Origin: Burkholderiales bacterium
GTDB taxonomy: Bacteria; Pseudomonadota; Gammaproteobacteria; Burkholderiales; Burkholderiaceae
DNA: 58,431 nucleotides
Direction of reading: 5' to 3'
NCBI GenBank assembly: GCA_021287185.1
Contig: JAJTAZ010000018.1
Coordinates: 1 to 58,431, forward strand
Shown: positions 8,623 to 17,097 of the stretch, piece after piece
How positions within the stretch are numbered: position 1 is the first letter of the stretch
How the letters are laid out: every line of letters starts with the position of its first letter
Position numbers and translations under genes: made by a program
Notes under the pieces: generated by a model
The model's input: only the letters and a program-made list of their open reading frames with translations
The model's database searches: none
Told to the model about the DNA's origin: nothing

Positions 8623-9192
8623 ATGAAAAAAGCACTTTGGATTTTACCTTTATTTTTGTTTGCTTCGTTGGCTCAGGCACACGTTGGTCATGAGCACGTG
8701 AGTTTTATGGATGGTTTGGTACACCCTTTCGGTTTTGACCATCTGTTGGCAATGGTCGCGGTGGGTTTGTGGTCTGCGCGTGTATTTACAGGCAATATGC
8801 GTTTCATCGCACCTGCTGTATTTGTTACATCTTTGGTCGTGGGTGCATCGTTGGCACACTTTACTGGTGGTGAATTTGCCTTGGCTGAACAATTAATTGC
8901 GGTTTCAGTCATGGCATTTGGCGCGTTATTGGTGTTTCCACAAATCTCCAAAGTATTGGGCTTTATCTTAATTGCGGCATCTGGTTTGGTACACGGTTGG
9001 GCGCACGGTGTTGAGGCGACAGTGGGGGGGGTGTTTGCACTGTACGTGGCTGGCTTCGTTTTAACCACTGCGGTATTGCACATTGCAGGCGTATTGGCTG
9101 GCACTCGCTTGTTGGCAGCACGTGTGTGGCTATGGCGTGTGGTCGGTGTCAGTATCGGCACATATGGCGCATTGCTTTTAGCAGGTGTTTAA
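8623..9192 (+). CDS. hupE: HupE/UreJ-family membrane protein, probable nickel permease
   Basis: 189 residues. A signal-like N-terminus ends at AQAHVGHEH, which leaves a histidine-rich mature start. The family motif HPFGFDHLLAM (HP-x4-DH) follows, then about five to six membrane helices and a second His motif VHGWAHGVE. Members of this family take up Ni2+ or assist hydrogenase/urease maturation. Here it would serve nickel supply for HoxG. Its place between hoxG and the cytochrome b gene is unusual compared with the hoxKGZ order of Cupriavidus. Start chosen at ATG 8623 with GAGG upstream. Confidence 0.9.
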   Translation: MKKALWILPLFLFASLAQAHVGHEHVSFMDGLVHPFGFDHLLAMVAVGLWSARVFTGNMRFIAPAVFVTSLVVGASLAHFTGGEFALAEQLIAVSVMAFGALLVFPQISKVLGFILIAASGLVHGWAHGVEATVGGVFALYVAGFVLTTAVLHIAGVLAGTRLLAARVWLWRVVGVSIGTYGALLLAGV

Positions 9193-9234
9193 GCCAAACC
9201 TGCTTGCAATTGATATAAAAATGAGGAGACTTCT

Positions 9235-10038
9235 ATGAGTACGACAACTGAAGTGACACCCACCACGGTCATGACGGAGCAACAATTGCGTCAAGAAAAT
9301 ACCACAGGTATGGGCGAGCATGAAGTCCGTTCTGGTTTCACCACCCATGCGGTGTATGTGTATCAATGGCCTGTGCGCATTTGGCATTGGCTCAATGCAT
9401 TGTCGGTGTTTGTGTTAATCATTTCGGGCTATTTTATCGGTTCGCCTTTACCCACCATATCGGGCGAGGCATACAATAATTTTTTAATGGGTTATATCCG
9501 TTTTGCACATTTCACAGCTGGCTTGATTATGGCAGTCGGATTCGCGGTACGCATTTACATCGCCTTCACAGGCAACCACCATGCCAAAGAGATGTTCACC
9601 ATTCCACTACGTCGCAAAGCATTTTGGAATGAAGTGAAGTTTATGTTTAAATGGTACACTTTCCAAGTGCCTCGTCCTCACCGTTATGTTGGACACAATC
9701 CTTTGTCCCGTATTGCTATGGTATTTTTTGCAATTCTTTCGGTGTTTATGATTTGTTCTGGTCTGGCAATGTATGGTGAAGGTACCTTACCGGGTTCTTG
9801 GGCGCATGTTTTGTTCACATCTTGGATGATACCGTTGTTCGGCAATAACTCTCAAAACCTGCACACCTATCATCATTTGGGTATGTGGCTTACAGTGGCC
9901 TTCATCACTATCCACGTGTATGCTGCTATTCGCGAAGATATTTTAGGTCGTCAGAGCATTATCAGCACGATGATTTCAGGCTATCGTTTCTTCCGTGAAC
10001 CCAAAGTCTCACCAAAGGGTGAAAAAGGCTTGTTTTGA
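9235..10038 (+). CDS. hoxZ: Hydrogenase b-type cytochrome subunit
   Basis: 267 residues and four predicted membrane helices (about 46-66, 85-105, 160-180 and 220-240). Histidines inside or next to the helices (IWHWLN, RFAHFT, YHHLGMW) are placed to bind two hemes b, as in HyaC/HoxZ. It anchors HoxKG to the inner membrane and passes electrons to the quinone pool. The N-terminal extension of about 35 Thr/Glu-rich residues before YQWPVRIWHW is longer than the family core. Overlaps nothing; hoxM follows after 22 bases. Confidence 0.95.
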   Translation: MSTTTEVTPTTVMTEQQLRQENTTGMGEHEVRSGFTTHAVYVYQWPVRIWHWLNALSVFVLIISGYFIGSPLPTISGEAYNNFLMGYIRFAHFTAGLIMAVGFAVRIYIAFTGNHHAKEMFTIPLRRKAFWNEVKFMFKWYTFQVPRPHRYVGHNPLSRIAMVFFAILSVFMICSGLAMYGEGTLPGSWAHVLFTSWMIPLFGNNSQNLHTYHHLGMWLTVAFITIHVYAAIREDILGRQSIISTMISGYRFFREPKVSPKGEKGLF

Positions 10039-10060
10039 TATTTTAAAAAAGAGTTGCACC

Positions 10061-10696
10061 ATGACTGATAATAAAATCATCGTAATGGGTATAGGCAATG
10101 TGCTGTGGGCGGACGAGGGCTTTGGCGTGCGTTGCGTCGAGGCTCTGCGTGCCCACCAGTACACGCCCGAAATCGAATTGGTGGATGGTGGCACACAGGG
10201 CTTGTATTTATTGGGCTATGTTCAAAGTGCGACCCACCTGTTGATACTTGATGCGATTGATTATGGTTTAGAACCAGGCACCATCAAAGTCATTGAAAAC
10301 GACGATGTCCCACGCTTTATGGGTGCAAAAAAAATGAGTTTGCACCAAACGGGTTTTCAGGAAGTTTTGCAGGTATCGTTACTTACAGGTAAATATCCCG
10401 AGCAATTGGTACTCATCGGTTGCCAACCTGAAATGCTTGAGGACTATGGCGGCAGTTTGACCGAATGCGTTAAATCCGCCATGCCACAGGCTTTGGAATT
10501 GGCACTTGCGCGACTGCGTGAATGGAGCGTAGATGTGAACTTACATGAAAAAATCGAAGCCGTGGCAGGCGATGATGAACAAGCCATTATGTCAATACAA
10601 TCGTATGAACAAGGACGTCCAAAAGCCGATGAAGCCTGTCGTGTGGGCGATGACCGATTTTTAAACATACGCCATCAGCGCGTTGAGCCCGTCTAA
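10061..10696 (+). CDS. hoxM: HoxM hydrogenase maturation endopeptidase
   Basis: 211 residues from ATG 10061; an upstream in-frame start would run into hoxZ. HyaD/HoxM family: MGIGNVLWADEGFGVR at the N-terminus supplies the metal-binding Glu (in ADEGFG), LLILDAIDYG supplies an Asp, and MSLHQTGFQEVL supplies the His that together recognise nickel in the large-subunit precursor. It cleaves the HoxG extension after His606. The C-terminal 45 residues beyond LREW are polar and longer than in most homologues, with no recognised motif. Confidence 0.93.
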   Translation: MTDNKIIVMGIGNVLWADEGFGVRCVEALRAHQYTPEIELVDGGTQGLYLLGYVQSATHLLILDAIDYGLEPGTIKVIENDDVPRFMGAKKMSLHQTGFQEVLQVSLLTGKYPEQLVLIGCQPEMLEDYGGSLTECVKSAMPQALELALARLREWSVDVNLHEKIEAVAGDDEQAIMSIQSYEQGRPKADEACRVGDDRFLNIRHQRVEPV

Positions 10697-10714
10697 GGAA
10701 TTAAGGAGAGTAGT

Positions 10715-11056
10715 ATGTGCTTTGGTATTCCCATGCAGGTACAACGCGTTGAAGAGGGTTTCGCTTGGGTACGCGACGATGCCCTCCCCGATGCGCACCT
10801 TGAAGCCAATTTTAAACGCGTTGAAACCCAACTCATTGAAACGCCAAAAATCGGTGATTGGTTATTGATTTTCATCGACAGTGCGCGAGAAATCATTTCA
10901 CCTGAACGTGCGCAAGAAGTGAAACTAACCCATGAATTATTGGCGCAGGCGATGGCTGGTGCAACTGAATTTGATGATGCCGTGAATTTCGTACTGCCCT
11001 CGCAAATGCCTCCTGAAGAACTCACACAGTTGGTCAACCACACAACAAAACATTGA
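10715..11056 (+). CDS. hoxL: HoxL, HypC-family hydrogenase chaperone
   Basis: 113 residues starting MCFGIPMQV. The essential Cys2 and the following G-I-P are the HypC/HupF signature. It is longer than the general HypC of the same cluster (77 residues) and has a C-terminal helix (about 60-113). In Cupriavidus, HoxL is specific for the membrane-bound hydrogenase and delivers the Fe(CN)2CO unit to the large subunit. It follows hoxM after 18 bases with AAGGAG as RBS. Having two HypC-type proteins, this one and HypC at 15727, is normal in such clusters. Confidence 0.9.
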   Translation: MCFGIPMQVQRVEEGFAWVRDDALPDAHLEANFKRVETQLIETPKIGDWLLIFIDSAREIISPERAQEVKLTHELLAQAMAGATEFDDAVNFVLPSQMPPEELTQLVNHTTKH

Positions 11057-11087
11057 CTACCCTACTCAAAAAGCAGAAAGGCACACC

Positions 11088-11597
11088 ATGCAAGCGACCA
11101 TCACCGAAACTGCTTTACAGGAACTGACCATCGGTTCTGCCGAAGCTTTCACCATCCCCGTTGCACCCACGGTTCATCCTTTATTCACACGCTTGGTTAA
11201 TGAGTGCGGTGCGCAATGGGTGGATTTAGACAATATTGATGCTTACCTTGCCGAGCGCGACGATGTGGTCACTGCTTTGGTCATCGCGGGCGACCCTGTA
11301 CGCTTTCCTGAAGGCTTGGATGTGGCGGTGGTACTGCCCGAATTACACGCGCTATTTCCCACCCAATCGCGCATGGCAATTGCCACAAGCCGTGACGAAG
11401 ATGCGATTGCCAAACGTTTTGCCGCCACTTCACGTCCCAGTTTGGTGATGTTGCGTGGTACACAGTACATCAGCACCATCATTGGAATATTGGATTGGGA
11501 CGACTATGTGGCACGATTTAGCGAAGCAATGAGCGCACCAACACAACGCGTACCGATTGCGATTACGAATCTATCCAGTGGTTCTTCCTGCGCCTAA
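11088..11597 (+). CDS. hoxO: HoxO, HyaE/HupG-family chaperone
   Basis: 169 residues. It matches HyaE/HupG by the thioredoxin-like fold signals: AQWVDLDNIDAYL, LVIAGDPVRFPEGLDVAVVLPEL, then SRPSLVMLRGTQYISTIIGILDWDDY. Active-site cysteines of thioredoxin are absent, as is usual here. The family holds the Tat-bearing small subunit precursor until it is matured. Part of the tightly packed hoxMLOQRTV run (gaps of 18-40 bases). Confidence 0.88.
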   Translation: MQATITETALQELTIGSAEAFTIPVAPTVHPLFTRLVNECGAQWVDLDNIDAYLAERDDVVTALVIAGDPVRFPEGLDVAVVLPELHALFPTQSRMAIATSRDEDAIAKRFAATSRPSLVMLRGTQYISTIIGILDWDDYVARFSEAMSAPTQRVPIAITNLSSGSSCA

Positions 11598-11627
11598 TTT
11601 GATAACCACAATAATATTGGAGACATC

Positions 11628-12506
11628 ATGTCTGACAGCGAAAAAAAGACCCACGCCCCATTCCCGATTCCTGTGGTTTCCACCTTGGTCGGTGCGGGCT
11701 CACAGCCCGATGATGGTTTGGACTATATGACCATGCCCAAAGAAATGGAAACGTTTCATGCACCCATTTTGCCTGAGCCTGAGGCATTGCAATCACACCC
11801 CAATGCCTCAAAAACCTTAAAGGCATTGCTGGAACTACTGAGCAAGAAAAATGCAGGGGAAGCGGTCGCGCCCTTAACCCTATTGCACTTGGCTGAGGAT
11901 GATTTAAACCTCATCAACCAAGTGCTCGGCGAAGGCGAAGTATCCATCACCATTGCGGGCACACCTGAGGTCAAGATTCAAGAAACCGTGTTTGTCGGCG
12001 TGTGGCGCGTGGTCGCGATTGCGGACAATGTCAAAGTGTATGACGCGCTCGAAGTCTCCACCGTGCCCAATATTGTGGTGCAAACCGCTGACCAAGACGC
12101 ACAAACCGAACACCATCCCGTGCCATTGCCCGATGAGTTGGTCAACGTGCCGTTCATTGTCGAAGAAATTCGCACTGCGAGCCAAGACTACAAAACCACG
12201 GCAGAATTACACAATGTCAATCTGACCTTGTTGCCTTTGACCGAGGTCGATATTGCTTTTATTGACAATCAAATCGGCACAGGTCGCATCGTGATTCTAT
12301 CGCGCGGCTATGGCAACTGCCGCATCGTCAACACCTGCACGGCACATACTTGGCGATTGGTGTTTTATAATTCGCAAGACAAAGTGATTTTAAACAGCGT
12401 GGAAGTCTCACGCATTCCCGAAGTCGCTTGTGCCGCACCTGAGGATTTTATCGACTCAGAAGAGCGTTTACGAGAAGTGTTGGCGTGGTTGGTAGAAACT
12501 GTGTAA
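11628..12506 (+). CDS. hoxQ: HoxQ, HyaF/HupH-family hydrogenase assembly protein
   Basis: 292 residues. The middle and C-terminal halves contain two similar blocks (LLHLAEDDLNLINQVLGEGEVSI and LLPLTEVDIAFIDNQIGTGRIVI), which is the internal duplication seen in HupH/HyaF. Family members act with HoxO on the hydrogenase small subunit and its FeS clusters. It starts 30 bases after hoxO and precedes the rubredoxin gene. Confidence 0.9.
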   Translation: MSDSEKKTHAPFPIPVVSTLVGAGSQPDDGLDYMTMPKEMETFHAPILPEPEALQSHPNASKTLKALLELLSKKNAGEAVAPLTLLHLAEDDLNLINQVLGEGEVSITIAGTPEVKIQETVFVGVWRVVAIADNVKVYDALEVSTVPNIVVQTADQDAQTEHHPVPLPDELVNVPFIVEEIRTASQDYKTTAELHNVNLTLLPLTEVDIAFIDNQIGTGRIVILSRGYGNCRIVNTCTAHTWRLVFYNSQDKVILNSVEVSRIPEVACAAPEDFIDSEERLREVLAWLVETV

Positions 12507-12612
12507 TCCATTTGTTTATTTGTGCTTAAAAACATTCAAACATAGAATTGATTGGGATAACTGTGTTAGGCACAGCATGAGACGAAACCATATTGAAACG
12601 ACTAAAAATACC

Positions 12613-12843
12613 ATGAGCAATTCCACACACAACGGTTTCGAAGGCAGTTTTTTGGGCGACGTATCTCGAATAGACGATCAGACAAAAATGGAATGTAAAA
12701 TTTGTTGGTATGTGTACGACCCTGCCCAAGGCGATGCACAGTGGCAAATTCCAGCGGGTACGCCGTTTTCCGCACTGCCTGTGCATTGGCGTTGTCCGAA
12801 TTGCGATGGCGACTCGGAACAGTTTATGGTGTTGATCGACTGA
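12613..12843 (+). CDS. hoxR: HoxR, hydrogenase-associated rubredoxin
   Basis: 76 residues from ATG 12613; longer starts at 12577 and 12520 would add sequence foreign to the family. Two CxxC pairs, Cys28/Cys31 (CKIC) and Cys61/Cys64 (CPNC), form the single-iron site. The N-terminal FEGSFLGD and the C-terminal EQFMVL are typical of HoxR/HupI. In Cupriavidus HoxR supports assembly of the O2-tolerant FeS relay under air, which fits the six-cysteine HoxK here. Confidence 0.92.
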   Translation: MSNSTHNGFEGSFLGDVSRIDDQTKMECKICWYVYDPAQGDAQWQIPAGTPFSALPVHWRCPNCDGDSEQFMVLID

Positions 12844-12868
12844 ATCAACCATTCAAATAATACTCAAA

Positions 12869-13327
12869 ATGACCCATCCCCTGCACCCGCGTATCACCAC
12901 CCTGCTCACGCGATTCAATGAAATCGCGCAGACTGGTATGCGTGATATGCCACTGTCACAACCCAACATACACGTTGAAACCGTTAATTTTGAATGGGTG
13001 CAGGATGATACAGCGTTGCAAGGCATACTCATTACGCCTTGGGCAATGAATCTATTGCGCATCCCTGCCTCGTTTCAGACACAAACCGAGTGGGTGGGTA
13101 CAAAACACATGCACCGCATCGGCGATGCGGAATTCACTTTTTACAGCGCGTTTGACGAAGTGATTGGTGCGTATGAGGTGTGCTCTTTGGAGTCACCCTT
13201 GAGTTGCGAGACTCAAGAGTTAGCGCGCGAAATTGCCCAAGTAGTATTGCAGCAACTGCATGAAAAACAAACCACCGCACCCGAATCACTCGCGCGCCGT
13301 GGTTTTTTGACAGGCAAACGCGCATGA
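12869..13327 (+). CDS. hoxT: HoxT, HybE/HupJ-family assembly chaperone
   Basis: 152 residues. The family core ILITPWAMNLLRIP and the C-terminal ARRGFLTGKRA mark the HybE/HupJ/HoxT group. These chaperones bind Tat-transported hydrogenase subunits and help their quality control. The stop overlaps the hoxV start by four bases. Confidence 0.88.
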   Translation: MTHPLHPRITTLLTRFNEIAQTGMRDMPLSQPNIHVETVNFEWVQDDTALQGILITPWAMNLLRIPASFQTQTEWVGTKHMHRIGDAEFTFYSAFDEVIGAYEVCSLESPLSCETQELAREIAQVVLQQLHEKQTTAPESLARRGFLTGKRA

Positions 13328-14397
13328 GCACCATCACTGAGCTGGCAGGCGCGTACAGCATTCATCCACATCAAACCCCCGCCATCAGCGGTGCGCGCCC
13401 GATATTGGCGCATCACGCGCTCCATCAACTGTTGAGTCGACAGCCATTGAGTCAAGTACCACACACCGTATCAGCGATTTTCACGTTGTGCGGCAATGCG
13501 CACGCCACAGTGAGTCAGTTGGCAATAGACACACTCTCGCAAGCCATGGCTGCACCCATACCCACTCTAACCAATGCGCAAAAACAGCAATTGCGCCTGA
13601 GCACCTTGCACGAGCACATCCAACAAATCTACCTGACATGGATGGATAAAAACGATGTGCACACTCAGCAAGCGTGGGGGAATTATTTACAACAGCGTTC
13701 CACCCAACTTGAAGCCCATCTAAAAACATGGTTTTCACAACACGTTTTGGGACAAGACCTCGCCGAGTGGTGGCACGCTTGGCGCGCCGACGGCGTCATT
13801 GCGTTAAACCACTGGGCACAGACTAGCCCCAGCGCATGTGCAAAAAACGCGCGGGCGCATTTATATTTAACCCAGTGGGCGCATGGCGGTGACGCCTTCA
13901 TCCCCAGCACAAACAACTTGCAAGCCATTCATCAGCACTGGCAGGCCGAATCTGAGTTTGCCCTACGCCCCCATATCAAAAGCACACCTTTGGAATCAGG
14001 CGTGTGGTCACGCACGCACATTGCACATCCGATGATGGACAATGCGTGGACACGCATAATGGCGCGATTGGTTGATGCGGCTGAACTGCTGATGGACACG
14101 AACGCGAATTATTTGGTCACAGGTTGCACACGCATCACAGAGCATACCGCCCTCGCATGGACAGAAATGGCGCGTGGGGTGCTCATCCACATTGTTGAAT
14201 TAAATCCAACAAAAACCGCCATCGCACAATACAGTGTGATTGCCCCAACCGAATGGAATCTGCATCCACAAGGGCGATTGGCACAAACCCTGAGTGAAGA
14301 TGTTGATGATAATATGACGCACATCAAAGCATTGGTCAGCGCGTTTGATCCGTGCGTTGCATTTAACATAGAGGACACGGCATCATGCATGAAATGA
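13324..14397 (+). CDS. hoxV: HoxV/HupK, large-subunit-like assembly scaffold
   Basis: 357 residues. It is a diverged relative of hydrogenase large subunits. The C-terminal SAFDPCVAFNIED recalls the large-subunit L2 motif DPCLACSTH but keeps only one cysteine, and no L1 CxxC is present. Known HoxV/HupK proteins carry the Fe(CN)2CO unit to the large subunit together with HoxL. Coupled to hoxT (ATGA) and overlapping hypA by 13 bases. Confidence 0.88.
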   Translation: MSTITELAGAYSIHPHQTPAISGARPILAHHALHQLLSRQPLSQVPHTVSAIFTLCGNAHATVSQLAIDTLSQAMAAPIPTLTNAQKQQLRLSTLHEHIQQIYLTWMDKNDVHTQQAWGNYLQQRSTQLEAHLKTWFSQHVLGQDLAEWWHAWRADGVIALNHWAQTSPSACAKNARAHLYLTQWAHGGDAFIPSTNNLQAIHQHWQAESEFALRPHIKSTPLESGVWSRTHIAHPMMDNAWTRIMARLVDAAELLMDTNANYLVTGCTRITEHTALAWTEMARGVLIHIVELNPTKTAIAQYSVIAPTEWNLHPQGRLAQTLSEDVDDNMTHIKALVSAFDPCVAFNIEDTASCMK

Positions 14398-14729
14398 GTT
14401 TGGCGCAAGGCATTTTGGATTTGGTTGAGCAATCGGCGCAACGCGAGGGTTTTACGCGCGTACAACAACTGCATTTAGAGGTGGGCGCACTGGCAGGCGT
14501 AGAAATCTCCGCCCTACAATTCGCGCTTGACAGCATGAGCCAATCGGGTGTTTTGCACGGCACGCAGATTGTGATTGACACACCCCCTGCGCAGGCGTGG
14601 TGTATGCGATGCAGTCAGACCATTGAAATGACCGAACGCGGACAAGCCTGCCCGAAATGCAGTAGCTACCAAATTCAAGCGACCACGGGCACAGAATTGC
14701 GCGTGGTCGATATGGTGGTGATTGATTAA
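14385..14729 (+). CDS. hypA: HypA nickel metallochaperone
   Basis: 114 residues. The N-terminal MHE gives the Ni-binding His2. The zinc loop has Cys73/Cys76 and Cys89/Cys92. HypA delivers nickel to the large subunit with HypB. Its start lies inside the 3' end of hoxV, showing that hox and hyp genes form one transcript. Confidence 0.96.
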   Translation: MHEMSLAQGILDLVEQSAQREGFTRVQQLHLEVGALAGVEISALQFALDSMSQSGVLHGTQIVIDTPPAQAWCMRCSQTIEMTERGQACPKCSSYQIQATTGTELRVVDMVVID

Positions 14730-14792
14730 AAAATTGACCTTTATGCCGCATGGAGTTGATGCTGGTTATAAATGAAAAGTTAGGAGAATAAT

Positions 14793-15686
14793 ATGTGTAC
14801 CGTATGCGGCTGTGGCAACGCCACCATAGAACATCAAGAGCACGTACAGACCAACCCATCGGGTGATTTGCACTTTGGACAAGGCATCGCGGGTGTGAGT
14901 TTGCCGAATGTTTCACAAGTGCGCACGGTTAAATTGGAGCAAGACGTACTCGGTGCGAACAACGAAATCGCCGCCCGCAACCGCGCGCATTTTGACTCAC
15001 ATGGTGTACGTGCTTTTAACCTCGTGTCCAGCCCAGGTTCGGGCAAAACCACTCTGCTGTGCGCGACCATCGAATTACTGCACACCCAGCAACCCAACAC
15101 ACAAATTGCCGTGATTGAAGGCGACCAACAAACCTCCAACGATGCCGACCGCATCCGTGCCACAGGCGCACCTGCGATACAGGTCAACACGGGTAAGGGC
15201 TGTCATTTGGACGCGATGATGATTGAACGCGCGTTCAATTCATTGTCCATACACGACCACAGCCACGGGGAGACGCACGCACATCTACACGCGCCAGCAA
15301 GCACGGCCAACTTAGCAAACATGACCTTTAGCCCAGTTCACAAAGACCACACCGACCAGAATACAGCGAATGCCAGCACAATTTTATTCATCGAAAACGT
15401 CGGCAACCTCGTCTGCCCAGCGATGTGGGATTTGGGCGAAAAAGCCAAAGTTGCCATACTGTCGGTCACCGAAGGCGAGGACAAACCGCTCAAATACCCC
15501 GATATGTTCGCCGCCGCCAGCGTGATGGTGTTAAACAAAATTGATTTACTGCCCTACCTGAATTTCGATGTGGATAAATGCATAGCATTTGCCAAACGCG
15601 TCAATCCAACCATCGACATCATCCAAGTGTCCGCGACTTCGGGTGCGGGAATGGATGAGTGGTTGGCTTGGTTGCAAAAATCATAA
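14793..15686 (+). CDS. hypB: HypB nickel-inserting GTPase with internal His-rich insert
   Basis: 297 residues. The N-terminal MCTVCGCG is the high-affinity nickel site. The GTPase core has a P-loop SSPGSGKTT (79-87), the metal site motif GKGCHLD (134-140), ENVGNLVCP (201-209) and NKIDLL (248-253). Between the last two core helices, residues about 151-195 form an insertion that holds a His-rich run (His154, 156, 158, 162, 164, 166, later 183 and 186). Most HypB proteins carry their His-rich stretch before the GTPase core, so the location is unusual. It could store nickel at the dimer interface (inference). Confidence 0.96.
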   Translation: MCTVCGCGNATIEHQEHVQTNPSGDLHFGQGIAGVSLPNVSQVRTVKLEQDVLGANNEIAARNRAHFDSHGVRAFNLVSSPGSGKTTLLCATIELLHTQQPNTQIAVIEGDQQTSNDADRIRATGAPAIQVNTGKGCHLDAMMIERAFNSLSIHDHSHGETHAHLHAPASTANLANMTFSPVHKDHTDQNTANASTILFIENVGNLVCPAMWDLGEKAKVAILSVTEGEDKPLKYPDMFAAASVMVLNKIDLLPYLNFDVDKCIAFAKRVNPTIDIIQVSATSGAGMDEWLAWLQKS

Positions 15687-15726
15687 ATCGCATCTGCAGT
15701 ACACCGAATCATTACAGGAGCACAAA

Positions 15727-15960
15727 ATGTGTTTAGCCCTACCTGCCAAAATCGTTGCCATCCACAGCCCTACCCAAGCCACTATAGACTTGGGCGGGAT
15801 TAAGAAAGATATTTCCATCGAGCTCGTACCCGGTGTCAAACTCAATGACTACGTGGTGGTGCACGTCGGCTACGCAATCGGTTTGATTGAACCAGAGGAA
15901 GCCGAGCGCACGCTTCAATTATTTGCCGAACTGGGGCAAATGGAAGGTGCTCAAACATGA
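15727..15960 (+). CDS. hypC: HypC hydrogenase maturation chaperone
   Basis: 77 residues starting MCLALPAKIV, with the essential Cys2. The start at ATG 15727 follows CAGGAG by seven bases; the longer open frame upstream overlaps hypB and is not used. With HypD it forms the scaffold on which the Fe(CN)2CO unit is built. It overlaps hypD by four bases. Confidence 0.95.
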   Translation: MCLALPAKIVAIHSPTQATIDLGGIKKDISIELVPGVKLNDYVVVHVGYAIGLIEPEEAERTLQLFAELGQMEGAQT

Positions 15961-17090
15961 AATACATAGACGAATACCGTGACCCAGCCGCGGCAAAAGC
16001 CATCAGCGCGCGCATCCACGCTGAAGCCGACCCTGCACGCGAGTACAAGCTGATGGAGTTTTGCGGTGGACACACACACGCGATTGCGCGTTATGGCGTG
16101 ACCGAATTATTACCGCCCAACGTGAAAATGATACACGGACCGGGTTGCCCTGTATGCGTGTTGCCCATCGGGCGCATTGATCAGGCGATTGAACTCGCGC
16201 TCAAACACAATGCCATCCTCTGCACCTATGGCGACACCATGCGTGTGCCTGCCAGCGAGGGACTATCACTCATCAAAGCCAAAGCGCGTGGCGCGGACGT
16301 GCGCATGGTCTATTCGGCCAGCGATGCCCTGCAATTGGCGCGCGACAACCCTGAGCGCGAAGTAGTATTTTTCGCTATCGGTTTTGAAACCACCACACCG
16401 CCGACCGCGATGGTGGCGCAGGCGGCTTTGCGCGAAGGCATCAGCAATTTTTCCATACTGTGCTGTCACGTACTCACGCCACCCGCGATTGCCTATATCT
16501 TGGACTCCGCACCCAAAGGCGAAGCGGTGACGCTTGAAGGCTTTGTCGGTCCTGCACACGTCTCCATCATCATCGGCTCGGACGCGTACGCGCCGTTTGC
16601 CAAAAATTATCAAAAGCCCGTGGTCATCGCAGGGTTTGAACCTTTGGACGTACTGCAAGCCATTCTCATGCTGGTGCGTCAAGTCAACCAAGGACGGCAC
16701 GAGGTCGAAAACGAATTCATCCGCGCAGTCAACCCAACGGGCAATGCCGCTGCCATAAACGCCATGACAGATGTGTTCGAATTGCGTGAAACCTTTGAAT
16801 GGCGTGGCTTGGGCGAAATGCCAAAATCGGCTTTGAGATTGAACGAAAAGTACCGTGCCTTGGATGCCGAACTTAAATTTTCGCCCAACTACCAATCCGT
16901 ACCCGACCACAAACAATGCGAATGCGCCGCCATACTGCGCGGGGTCAAAACCCCAACCGACTGCAAACTGTTTGGCAATGTCTGCACCCCAGAGTCCCCC
17001 ACTGGTTCGTGTATGGTATCGAGTGAAGGCGCGTGCGCCGCACATTATTCTTATGGGCGGTTTAGAGATATTGCCATTGCAAAAGGATGA
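15957..17090 (+). CDS. hypD: HypD iron-sulfur scaffold for Fe(CN)2CO assembly
   Basis: 377 residues. Family motifs are MEFCGGHTHAIARYG, GPGCPVCVLP (thiol pair that binds iron) and FAIGFETTTPPTA. The C-terminal Cys-rich region (QCECAAIL, DCKLFGNVCTP and GSCMVSSEGACAAHY) holds the 4Fe-4S ligands. It binds HypC and receives cyanide from HypE and HypF. Confidence 0.97.
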   Translation: MKYIDEYRDPAAAKAISARIHAEADPAREYKLMEFCGGHTHAIARYGVTELLPPNVKMIHGPGCPVCVLPIGRIDQAIELALKHNAILCTYGDTMRVPASEGLSLIKAKARGADVRMVYSASDALQLARDNPEREVVFFAIGFETTTPPTAMVAQAALREGISNFSILCCHVLTPPAIAYILDSAPKGEAVTLEGFVGPAHVSIIIGSDAYAPFAKNYQKPVVIAGFEPLDVLQAILMLVRQVNQGRHEVENEFIRAVNPTGNAAAINAMTDVFELRETFEWRGLGEMPKSALRLNEKYRALDAELKFSPNYQSVPDHKQCECAAILRGVKTPTDCKLFGNVCTPESPTGSCMVSSEGACAAHYSYGRFRDIAIAKG

Positions 17091-17097
17091 ATTCAAT

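Noticed and set aside
16266-17096. 276-codon open frame antisense to hypD
   Set aside because: Codon-bias shadow of hypD; the plus-strand protein has all HypD motifs.
16855-17097. Extended N-terminus of HypE
   Set aside because: The frame upstream of ATG 17098 lies within hypD and lacks an RBS; HypE homologues start near 17098.
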